Source of the DNA: G039029935 sp039029935
GTDB taxonomy: Bacteria; Chloroflexota; Anaerolineae; Caldilineales; Caldilineaceae
Length of the DNA: 8,527 nt
Assembly (NCBI GenBank): GCA_039029935.1
Contig: JBCCFC010000567.1
Location: forward strand, 1 to 8,527
Direction of reading: 5' to 3'
Shown here one piece after another: positions 1 to 6,816 of the stretch (its first letter is position 1; every line of letters begins with the position of its first letter). A program made the translations under genes and the position numbers. The notes beneath the pieces were generated by a model. That model did no database searches. It was not told the DNA's origin and saw only the letters and a list, made by a program, of their open reading frames with translations.

Positions 1-1867
1 CATTTTTGAGTGCTTGTATACAAAATCTGACTGCTTCTTCATGATAGATGGAATTATTTAATGATGTAATTACGCTTAAATGAACTTCTTTACTATCATC
101 GGTAAGTTTCTCTAAGAGAGCCATTACTGCTGTCTCGCTCAATATGATACTGTTTAATACTGTAGTTGCCCACCAACGCAAAAAAGCACTATAAGGGGTA
201 ATAGCTTGCACAAGCATCAGAGTTGATTTTTCGCTAAACGTCGCGTTCTGTAAAGCTAGGGCTGCAATCCAACGAATATCCTCAGTGCCATTACATACTG
301 TTTGGATGAGTGCTGTAACAACATCCTCATCATAAGTAACATCACTCAATATATGAACTATCACTCTGCGAATATAAATATCATTATCAGAATGCAGTCT
401 TTGTATAAGAGCTGTAACAACTGATTTATGCTTAGTAGCACCACTTAATGATGTAGCAGCACTCCAACGAACCAAATCATTTTTATCTCTTAGTGATTGG
501 ACAAGAGCAGTAATAACGGATTTTTGGTGTAAATTCCTTTTTAATGCTAAGGCTGCAATCCAACGAACATCGTCATTATTGTCATTGAGTGCGTTAAGAA
601 GATATTCAACTCCAATTCTATTCAGCATTGCATTTCTCAGGGCAGAAACAGCACCTAAACGTACATCCTCGTTACTATCTTTGAATGATTCAATAAGAGC
701 CATCATAGCCCCTCTGTGATTTGTAGCATTACTTAATGCTAAAGCTGCACTCCATGATACATCGGGACAATTATCTTTCAGCATTTGAATAAGAGCGATA
801 ATAGCATTCTCGTAGTTGATAGCATTACTTAGTGCCGAAGTTGCAGAAGAACGTACATCTTCATTATCATCGTTAAGTGCATCAATAAGAGCCATCACTA
901 CCCCTTCATGATTTGTCGTACTACCTAGAATTATTGCCGCACTTTCACGTACAGAGGAATTCTCATCTTTTAGTGATTGTATAAGAGCTAAAATGGCTAC
1001 TTTACTCAGATTAATATTGCTCAATGTATCAACAGCACTCTGACGTACATCATCAGATATATCTTTGAATGTATCGATAAGAGCAAGAACCACTTTATCA
1101 TGATTCGCTACGTTTTTTAATGCTTCAACAACACTCAAACGTACATGCTCATTATCGTCTTGTAGAGTACTAATAAGGGTTGTAATTGTTGTTTCGTACC
1201 TAATGTTAGCTCTTAATGCTTCTACAGCAATGAGACGAATCGAACCCTCACCATCGTTAAGTGCTTGCGTAAGAGCTAGAATAGCGGATTCGCTTAATTT
1301 AGCTATATTCAATGTCTCAACAATATTCCAGCGGACAAATAAGTCTTCGTCTCTTTTAAGCGCATCGATGAGTCCATTAACAGTTACATCAACTAATGTG
1401 GTATTGCCAAAAGCTAGTGCTATATTTCTACGTATATGCACATCTTTATCCTCTAGGAGAGAGGTTAATAACGCTGCAGATGCTTTGTCGCGACTCGAAA
1501 AGTTGCGTGTATGCACATCTTTATCCTCTAGGAGAGAGGCTAATAGCGCTTCAGATGAGGTTTTATGACTCATAAAGTGGCTTAATCTAGTAGCTATATG
1601 AGAACGTACATCTTCTTCGTTTTCATTTAGCATAGCTTGGATGAGAACTGTTTCCACTCCTTCATCCAAGGCGGCGTTACTCAGTGCTAAGGCCGTACGA
1701 GAACGCACATTAGAGTTTCCATCTTGCATAGCTTGGATGAGAGCCATTACTGCTTCCTCATTCAATGTAGCGTTGCTCAATGCTGAGGCTGCTCGAGAAC
1801 GCTTATCTCCGCTTAGAGCAGAATTGGACAGTATGTTAGCCAGCATCTTGACAAGCAACTCACTGGC
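1..1867 (-). repeat. Array of about 19 in-frame HEAT-like repeats (96-bp period)
   Basis: Within the NACHT gene, from about residue 785 on, the protein is built from units with the pattern A-ALI-AL-D-N-DVR--A--ALSNA. The marker arginine recurs at 807, 839, 872, 905, 930, 963, 995, 1027, 1059, 1091, 1123, 1187, 1219, 1251, 1284, 1316 and 1348. Ser1155 and His1380 occupy the expected site in two further units. Spacing is 32 residues almost throughout. The exceptions are a 25-residue step (905 to 930) and a few 33-residue steps. The motif matches the HEAT_2/PBS-lyase-type repeats that form superhelical binding scaffolds. The array is AT-rich and continues past the window edge, so its full length is unknown. 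Confidence 0.92.
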
Positions 1868-4219
1868 ACTGCTTCCTTTGAGACGAGGCGTAATCTTTTC
1901 CAGTTGTCTGCGAATAGATGCATATTTCCCCGACCCTGAATCATCCACCCACAAATCCACAAACCCCGTCACCAACCGCCGACACAACGAATCACCCACA
2001 TTCTGATCCCCCAACGTCCGCACAGCAAACAACAAATCCCGCTGCAAAATATCCTCATACGGACTCGGCCCACCCAGCCCTTCGCCCAACAACGCCTCTT
2101 CCACCAAATCATCGACATCATCGGGGAAATCCATGCCATAAAAGCCAATCGCCAGCAAAATTGGCTCGTCCCAACGGGGGCGGTGCAGCTTTTGACGGAT
2201 GCGGCGGGCGGCTTGACGGGGGCGCGCCACCAGCCAGCGGGCGGCAAAGTATTCCTCAAAGGTAAGGTGCATAAAGCCATAACGACGGGGAGCGCGCTCG
2301 ACAAAGAGCCCCGTGTGTTGACGGATGCGCTCGATAAAGTCATCGACTGCAACCAAAATCTCAGGGTCATCTTCCTCCTTGCCAGCCAGCCGTGCCTTGA
2401 CCTCGGCCAGCTTATAGCGAATCTCACTGATGGTGGCGATGCCCGCAGGTCGTTCTTGATGCATCCATGCCGCCAGTTCGGAGAGCAGTCGTGTGGCCTC
2501 AGCCTCATGCACCAAGGCCGCCTGTGGGACCCCACGTGACAACTGCCAGTCGCGGATCAGCGTCTCTGCCGCCAGCCGATAGAGTTCAATCCGTCGCTGA
2601 GGGAGCCGTGCGCCTGTGCGGTGGATCAGCGCAATGACACGCAACAGCAGCGGGTTGGTTGCCAGCCGCCGCACACCGGGGTTTTCCTCAATCGCGTGGG
2701 TGATGCTGGTAATCTCGGTCTCGGCCTTCTGATTTTGGCTCTCCGCACCGAGTTCTGGCGTCTGAAAGCGTTCAATGGCATGACACCACTGATGCAAAAA
2801 GCGCTCAATCTGCGTCATGTCCATGTCACGCACACGGTAATGTGCCATGTCACCCGACAGCGGGGCCGTCCGATAGCCTGCCACACGAGAGGTGATGACA
2901 AAGCGGTTGCCTGCGCGTTCGTGATGGCGGATAAAGCTGTTAATCTGTTGCGCAATCTCGGCGCGCTGACTAGGTTCGATGATTTCATCCAGTCCATCGA
3001 GCAGCACCAAGCAAGTCCCTGCCGCCAGTTCCGTTTCGACCAGCTTTGCCAGCATCTCGTTGCCATTGCACTCATCGTCCAAATGCAGCGGCAAAAACTC
3101 CAGCAGACTTGTGCCTTTGCCATGTTCGGCGTAGTTGGCAATGCGCATGTAGAGCGGTAGACGAGTGGGACCAAGTTTATCAATTTCGGTATTGCCCTGC
3201 TGTATTGCCAGTGCATGGTTGAGTGCCAAATAGCGCAACAGCGTAGTTTTGCCTGCGCCGGGGTCGCCTAAAATCACCAACTGTGCCTGCTCACGTACCA
3301 ACTCCGATAATTCCATTGGCTGCGTTGATTTCCGCACCTCTTCAACCCGATGGCGCATGTGTTCCTGCATCTCATAGCGCGCCCACAGATTCTCACGGCG
3401 GTCCTCAATCTCTTCTTCACGTAGCCCATCCTCAGCCAGCATTGCCTCTAGTTCATGCTCAAAGAGGCGACGGTCACGCACATCCAACGTTTGCTCTGGC
3501 TCGGCCATCAACGAGACATAGACCTCCTGCAACAGTACCTGTACTTGGCGCACAGTCTGCATGGTCCCGCGTGGGTCCAGGTAACGATGCTGGTCGATGA
3601 CCCAGTTGAGGTAGTGGGTGCGTGTGGCCTCAGTTGGTGAAGGAGCTTCGATGAGGTGAATCAGCGCGTCCAGCTTGTGGTTGATGGCATCGGTGTTGTA
3701 CGCGGCATCCTGTGTATTGCGCGCTGTCTCCATCGCTGCCCACACCTGCAACGCCTCGCGCAGGACAGGCACACCCGTAAACTCCTCACGCAGAATCGTG
3801 ACTAGCCTTGTCGTGCCCTCTGCCAGACGTCGCTCATCAAAATTGCGTGGCAAGACCTCGCGCCAACTTTGGGTCAGCCGCTCTTTGGCGTGGTCGGAAA
3901 AGGGATGCTGGGTGAAGTCAACAATGGCGTCATGTACCGAGGGTGTGATCAGCGTGGTGCTTTGGGACACCGCCAACACCAGATTACGGTCGGGGTGATC
4001 CAATGCCCAGCGTTCTGCAGCCCGTTCCAAGGCCAGACCAAGCTGCTGATTGAGTTCTTGTTGTCCGCGTAAGCTGCTAAACCGCTCAGCCAATTCCGCC
4101 CCAATGATGCCCGTACCCATTGCCAAAGTCTGGTCGATGAGGCTGGTGGCGATGGTCTGCACGAAGCTGAAGCCCGCAAATGCCTGTGAGATATTGTGTA
4201 AAAAGGTTGCTTGTTCCAT
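1..4219 (-). CDS. NACHT-domain STAND NTPase with C-terminal HEAT repeats, bNACHT/NLR-like (3' end outside window)
   Basis: I translated this strand by hand: 1406 codons with no stop, still open at the left edge. Residues 1-300 are mostly helical with no recognised catalytic motif. The NACHT core starts near residue 314. Its P-loop is GDPGAGKTT (318-326, Lys324), the Walker B is LVLLDGLDE (404-412, Asp408, Asp411, Glu412), and ITSRVAGY (442-449) fits a sensor strand. NPLLL (522-526) and the FMHLTFEEYFAA stretch (649-660) are typical of the helical/winged-helix part of STAND ATPases. HEAT-type repeats of about 32 residues run from about 785 to the window edge. The family comprises ATP-dependent oligomerising sensors; many bacterial members are antiphage proteins, with the repeats sensing and the N-terminus acting as effector. 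Antiphage function here is inferred. ATG 4219 is preferred; an in-frame ATG at 4258 would add 13 residues but has no Shine-Dalgarno. GC content drops sharply near 1920. It follows the HNOBA kinase after 125 bp, same strand. Confidence 0.93.
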   Translation of the reverse strand, partial: MEQATFLHNISQAFAGFSFVQTIATSLIDQTLAMGTGIIGAELAERFSSLRGQQELNQQLGLALERAAERWALDHPDRNLVLAVSQSTTLITPSVHDAIVDFTQHPFSDHAKERLTQSWREVLPRNFDERRLAEGTTRLVTILREEFTGVPVLREALQVWAAMETARNTQDAAYNTDAINHKLDALIHLIEAPSPTEATRTHYLNWVIDQHRYLDPRGTMQTVRQVQVLLQEVYVSLMAEPEQTLDVRDRRLFEHELEAMLAEDGLREEEIEDRRENLWARYEMQEHMRHRVEEVRKSTQPMELSELVREQAQLVILGDPGAGKTTLLRYLALNHALAIQQGNTEIDKLGPTRLPLYMRIANYAEHGKGTSLLEFLPLHLDDECNGNEMLAKLVETELAAGTCLVLLDGLDEIIEPSQRAEIAQQINSFIRHHERAGNRFVITSRVAGYRTAPLSGDMAHYRVRDMDMTQIERFLHQWCHAIERFQTPELGAESQNQKAETEITSITHAIEENPGVRRLATNPLLLRVIALIHRTGARLPQRRIELYRLAAETLIRDWQLSRGVPQAALVHEAEATRLLSELAAWMHQERPAGIATISEIRYKLAEVKARLAGKEEDDPEILVAVDDFIERIRQHTGLFVERAPRRYGFMHLTFEEYFAARWLVARPRQAARRIRQKLHRPRWDEPILLAIGFYGMDFPDDVDDLVEEALLGEGLGGPSPYEDILQRDLLFAVRTLGDQNVGDSLCRRLVTGFVDLWVDDSGSGKYASIRRQLEKITPRLKGSSASELLVKMLANILSNSALSGDKRSRAASALSNATLNEEAVMALIQAMQDGNSNVRSRTALALSNAALDEGVETVLIQAMLNENEEDVRSHIATRLSHFMSHKTSSEALLASLLEDKDVHTRNFSSRDKASAALLTSLLEDKDVHIRRNIALAFGNTTLVDVTVNGLIDALKRDEDLFVRWNIVETLNIAKLSESAILALTQALNDGEGSIRLIAVEALRANIRYETTITTLISTLQDDNEHVRLSVVEALKNVANHDKVVLALIDTFKDISDDVRQSAVDTLSNINLSKVAILALIQSLKDENSSVRESAAIILGSTTNHEGVVMALIDALNDDNEDVRSSATSALSNAINYENAIIALIQMLKDNCPDVSWSAALALSNATNHRGAMMALIESFKDSNEDVRLGAVSALRNAMLNRIGVEYLLNALNDNNDDVRWIAALALKRNLHQKSVITALVQSLRDKNDLVRWSAATSLSGATKHKSVVTALIQRLHSDNDIYIRRVIVHILSDVTYDEDVVTALIQTVCNGTEDIRWIAALALQNATFSEKSTLMLVQAITPYSAFLRWWATTVLNSIILSETAVMALLEKLTDDSKEVHLSVITSLNNSIYHEEAVRFCIQALKN
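1431..1557 (-). repeat. 52-bp direct repeat at 75-bp offset: short partial HEAT-unit duplication
   Basis: Positions 1431-1482 and 1506-1557 match at 48 of 52 bases (differences at 1434, 1465, 1471 and 1476), separated by 23 bp. The 75-bp offset is 25 codons, so the frame is kept. The two copies encode LLASLLEDKDVHTR (892-905) and LLTSLLEDKDVHIR (917-930). The step is seven residues shorter than the normal 32-residue unit, and the residues after Arg905 (NFSSRDK) replace the usual second helix. This looks like a recent unequal duplication with partial loss of one repeat. Confidence 0.9.
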
Positions 4220-4249
4220 AAGATATATGCATGTTGACCTTCCCAACTG

Positions 4250-4308
4250 TATCCGCATAAAAAAAACGCGGATATGGTTGGTTTTTGAATAGTAAAATCC
4301 GTGTTTTG
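4250..4308 (-). promoter_or_regulatory. Candidate terminator/antiterminator leader upstream of the NACHT gene
   Basis: Read on the minus strand, segment A (AAAACACGGAT, 4307-4297) can pair with segment B (ATCCGCGTTTT, 4273-4263) with one mismatch across a 23-nt loop. It is followed directly by the rest of a run of eight Ts (4266-4259), as in an intrinsic terminator. Segment B (TATCCGC, 4274-4268) can instead pair perfectly with segment C (GCGGATA, 4256-4250). This stem is reinforced by outer CCAAC/GTTGG arms (4281-4277 and 4247-4243), and it places the T-run in the loop. The pairings exclude each other. It may be an attenuator controlling the NACHT gene, or simply the terminator of the upstream H-NOX/kinase operon. 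The large loop weakens the terminator reading. Confidence 0.4.
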
Positions 4309-4319
4309 AATTTGACTAC

Positions 4320-4348
4320 ATCATTGCATATACGATTCTATTTGTCAA
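4320..4348 (-). promoter_or_regulatory. Candidate sigma70-type promoter for the NACHT gene
   Basis: On the minus strand a perfect TTGACA (4348-4343) is followed after 17 bp by AATGAT (4325-4320, 4 of 6 to TATAAT). The -35 box overlaps the stop codon of the kinase gene. Transcription would start near 4313, giving a leader of roughly 95 nt that contains the competing hairpins. No experimental support is visible. Confidence 0.45.
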
Positions 4349-6255
4349 TTTAGTTTATTACGGAGAGGCGGGGGAATATAATCCATCAACACACGCCGTA
4401 GCTCATCCAGCCGAATCGGCTTGGTCAGGTAATCATCCATCCCCGCAGCAAGACATTGTTCACGATCCCCCTTCATGGCGTTGGCCGTCATGCCGATAAT
4501 GGGCATATGTCTCCCTGTGTCATGCTCCATGCGGCGGATCGTTTTGGTGGCCTCAATGCCATCCATCTCCGGCATCTGCCAATCCATAAAGAGCAGCCTA
4601 TAGTGGTGATGACTGTGTGAAACGGCCTCAATCGCTTTCAGGCCATTCTCGACAAACGAGGCTTGATAGCCAAGTCTTCGCAGATAGGCCGCTATGACTC
4701 GTTGATTGATCAGATTGTCCTCGGCCACAAGAATGAGAGACGTTGTGTGACCTGTATTTGTGTACCCTGTGTTTGTGTGCCCTGTGTTTGTATACTCGGG
4801 GTTGTCTGTTGGTTGTGCATAAAACGGCGTCGTGGTGATTGTTGGCTCAGGGCTGGCCGTGATGTATACTTCGTCGCTAGGTTCCACACAGGGCAGAAAA
4901 ACCGTGAAGGTCGATCCTTGCCGCACGACGCTTTCCACGCGAATATAGCCGCCCATGAGATCGACCAACCCCTTGCTAATGGATAACCCCAACCCTGTGC
5001 CACCATATTTGCGCGTCGTTGAGGTGTCTGCCTGTGTAAAGGCGGTAAACAATCGCCCTAGAATCTCATCTGACATCCCAATGCCCGTATCACGCACACA
5101 AATTTTGAGTAGGCGTATCCGATTTGCATGTATTTGCTCCGTCAATGATGCTAATTCGACTGGCGGCGTCATCTCTTGTGAGATTGTCAGTATTACCTCA
5201 CCTGAATCGGTAAACTTGATGGCATTATTGACCAGATTGACCAAAATTTGCCGCAGACGAATTTCATCGCCAACGATGTGTGAAAGCATATTGGGGGCTT
5301 GTTGTGTGCGTAGAACCAAGCCTTTTTTCTCGGCCAAGGGCGTTAACAACTTGGTCACATGACCGATTAACCCATCAAGCGAAAAGACAACCTTTTCCAG
5401 CACAATTTTGTCAGCTTCAATCTTGGAAAGGTCCAATATATTGTTGATCAGTTCCAAAAGTGTGTTGGCTTCCTGATAGATGACGCTGGCATAGTCATAC
5501 TGCTCGGCGTTGAGGTCGGTGTCGATGAGAAGACGCCCCATGCCCAAAATGCCATTCATGGGAGTGCGAATTTCATGGCTCATGGTTGCCAAAAAATTAG
5601 ACTTGACTTGCGAGGCGTGGAGTGCTTCGTTGCGCGATTCGGCCAAGGCTTGCTCAATGCGCATCCGTTCTTCGATTTCACGTTGTAACTGCTGGTTGGC
5701 GGTGCGTAGCTCTTTTTGCCGCTCCATGAGCTTTTGCGTCAGTTGCTTGGTCTCATTGATGGTCATCTTCTGCGATTGCAGCAACATCAAATAATCGCTG
5801 ACTGAATCATGCACGGCAAAATCGTTGATATGGAACCCAATCTGCGTCATATCGGCAATGTCTGTCACCCAAGGTGTACACAGATAGGCAACCGTTTGAG
5901 ATTGCGCAATGTAAAGCATTTGCCCACGCAAAGACAGGCTGTCATGGATCGACTCGAGGAGAAACATGTTATCGGGGCTAGACTGCAATGTGGTAAAATC
6001 AAGCGAGGTTGCCGGGCGACGACTTCGAAAGTAGGCGTCAAGTTTTTGCCCAATGATGTGAGGATACAGCCGCTTAATTACGTCTCCCGCCTGCACAATG
6101 TCTAACCGTGCATTGATGATGAGGTGGAATGGAAAAGCTGTGCAAAATTCACTGGGCGGTAGCCCATATATTGGCACAGACTCCTGTATTGGCACAGATT
6201 TCTGTGTTGGTTCAAATTCTTGTGTGTTCTGCAAACTATCCTGAGTATCGCTCAT
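4345..6255 (-). CDS. HNOBA-domain hybrid histidine kinase (HNOBA - coiled coil - HisKA - HATPase_c - receiver)
   Basis: A 636-residue soluble protein with no membrane segment. Residues about 40-160 match the haem-NO-binding-associated (HNOBA) domain of soluble guanylate cyclase: FPFHLI (41-46), LRGQMLYI (109-116), LCTPWV (125-130), and GFHINDFAVHD (140-150). A coiled coil (about 160-215) follows, then the H-box SHEIRTP (His227), N-box (Asn340, Asn344), G1 DTGIG (389-393), G2 GGTGLGL (418-424) and a receiver with Glu512-Asp513, phospho-acceptor Asp558, Thr590 and Lys612. All catalytic residues are present. The receiver is C-terminal and no output domain is attached, so a phosphotransfer partner elsewhere is expected. 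It starts 15 bp after the H-NOX gene, with a weak GGGA Shine-Dalgarno; the partner proteins presumably interact as in sGC, the H-NOX signal gating autophosphorylation. Two short coding repeats lie in the N-terminal tail and the kinase-receiver linker. Confidence 0.96.
   Translation of the reverse strand: MSDTQDSLQNTQEFEPTQKSVPIQESVPIYGLPPSEFCTAFPFHLIINARLDIVQAGDVIKRLYPHIIGQKLDAYFRSRRPATSLDFTTLQSSPDNMFLLESIHDSLSLRGQMLYIAQSQTVAYLCTPWVTDIADMTQIGFHINDFAVHDSVSDYLMLLQSQKMTINETKQLTQKLMERQKELRTANQQLQREIEERMRIEQALAESRNEALHASQVKSNFLATMSHEIRTPMNGILGMGRLLIDTDLNAEQYDYASVIYQEANTLLELINNILDLSKIEADKIVLEKVVFSLDGLIGHVTKLLTPLAEKKGLVLRTQQAPNMLSHIVGDEIRLRQILVNLVNNAIKFTDSGEVILTISQEMTPPVELASLTEQIHANRIRLLKICVRDTGIGMSDEILGRLFTAFTQADTSTTRKYGGTGLGLSISKGLVDLMGGYIRVESVVRQGSTFTVFLPCVEPSDEVYITASPEPTITTTPFYAQPTDNPEYTNTGHTNTGYTNTGHTTSLILVAEDNLINQRVIAAYLRRLGYQASFVENGLKAIEAVSHSHHHYRLLFMDWQMPEMDGIEATKTIRRMEHDTGRHMPIIGMTANAMKGDREQCLAAGMDDYLTKPIRLDELRRVLMDYIPPPLRNKLN
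4746..4790 (-). repeat. 15-bp coding minisatellite in the kinase-receiver linker
   Basis: Three tandem 15-bp units (4746-4760, 4761-4775, 4776-4790) share the plus-strand pattern TGT(G/A)(A/C)CCTGT(A/G)TTTG. A partial fourth copy follows. They encode TNTGH/TNTGY repeats, residues about 489-503, between the ATPase domain and the receiver. The low-complexity Thr/Asn/Gly/His tract is a flexible linker whose length could change by whole units without a frameshift. Confidence 0.85.
6169..6222 (-). repeat. 18-bp coding minisatellite in the kinase N-terminal tail
   Basis: Three consecutive 18-bp units: 6169-6186 and 6187-6204 differ at two or three bases, and 6205-6222 is a more diverged copy. They encode the hexapeptides QESVPI (24-29), QKSVPI (18-23) and QEFEPT (12-17), just before the HNOBA domain. 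The tract is probably a disordered N-terminal extension. Confidence 0.8.
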
Positions 6256-6270
6256 GTGCTAAGTCCCTTG

Positions 6271-6816
6271 TCATGGATAGCGTAGTTGAAAGATATCGTG
6301 GTCGGCTCCGTCAATGCATCGCTGTATGTGCCTCACCTCAACCGCTGTTTCAAACAGTTCACCCAACCCCTGTAACAGCCCAATGACCAAATGGCTGAGT
6401 CCAGTACGATGCGAATAGTAGTGCAGATTGAGACCCTGTTTCGTGATGTCTGTACAGCGAAAACTAGGTGGCTGCAAATTGGGATAAATGAGGCTTACCC
6501 TTGTGTGCATCTGGTCCAGATCACCCAAAAATCCCTCGAATGTATTGCCCGTCGTATTTAACAGATGCCCATAACCCTCTTTGCCCGTATACAATATCCA
6601 ATAGCGACCAAATGTCTCTAAAATCGTTTCAGCCGGAAGTGCCAAAACTTCACTGGCCGCTTCCACTAGCGCGTAGGTGACGCTGTCGTCATACTGCTCC
6701 ATGCTAATAAACAACTCATCCTCAATCTGCGCTTTTTCCTTAATTCGCCGCCATGTCTCATCCCCAAAGTTGCTACAGACCAGTTCCTCAACCCCTCTGT
6801 TCACCAAACCATACAT
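6271..6816 (-). CDS. hnoX: H-NOX haem nitric-oxide sensor protein
   Basis: A 181-residue stand-alone haem-NO/oxygen-binding domain, the usual full length for the family. It begins MYGLVN and carries the proximal haem ligand His104 (LDQMHTRV), Pro113 in YPNLQPPSF, and the haem-propionate motif Y-x-S-x-R as Tyr133, Ser135, Arg137. The pattern IYPNLQPPSFRCTD and LHYYSHRTGL is close to the beta1 subunit of animal soluble guanylate cyclase. The position of the distal tyrosine in O2-binding members (Tyr140 in Thermoanaerobacter, Ile145 in sGC beta1) aligns with Leu143, so an NO/CO sensor is predicted. An AGGA Shine-Dalgarno sits 10 nt before the ATG. The kinase begins 15 bp after the stop, so both are almost certainly co-transcribed and the kinase is the presumed partner. 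Confidence 0.96.
   Translation of the reverse strand: MYGLVNRGVEELVCSNFGDETWRRIKEKAQIEDELFISMEQYDDSVTYALVEAASEVLALPAETILETFGRYWILYTGKEGYGHLLNTTGNTFEGFLGDLDQMHTRVSLIYPNLQPPSFRCTDITKQGLNLHYYSHRTGLSHLVIGLLQGLGELFETAVEVRHIQRCIDGADHDIFQLRYP

Noticed and set aside
1..1867. CRISPR array or noncoding tandem repeat suggested by the regular 96-bp spacing
   Set aside because: Repeats are diverged at DNA level, have no constant repeat/spacer structure, and translate in one open frame into HEAT units.
1969..2535. 188-codon minus-strand reading frame inside the NACHT gene
   Set aside because: Out-of-frame shadow of the NACHT reading frame; Arg/Trp/Ser-rich with no motif, while the main frame carries the conserved FMHLTFEEYFAA stretch across the same DNA.
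2621..3160. 179-codon plus-strand reading frame
   Set aside because: Antisense to the NACHT core; low-likelihood composition and no recognisable domain.
1..4219. Possibility that the NACHT gene is frameshifted or broken
   Set aside because: Full hand translation gives a continuous frame from ATG 4219 to the edge, with the codon count matching the coordinates exactly and motifs in order.
4220..4258. Upstream in-frame ATG at 4258 as the NACHT start
   Set aside because: It lies inside the hairpin/T8 segment with no Shine-Dalgarno, and would add a 13-residue tail with no family resemblance. Kept only as an alternative.
4243..4286. Plus-strand terminator (14-bp stem including two G-U pairs, then TTTTT)
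   Set aside because: No plus-strand gene lies upstream that would need it; it is the complement of the minus-strand leader hairpin, although a role against antisense transcription cannot be excluded.
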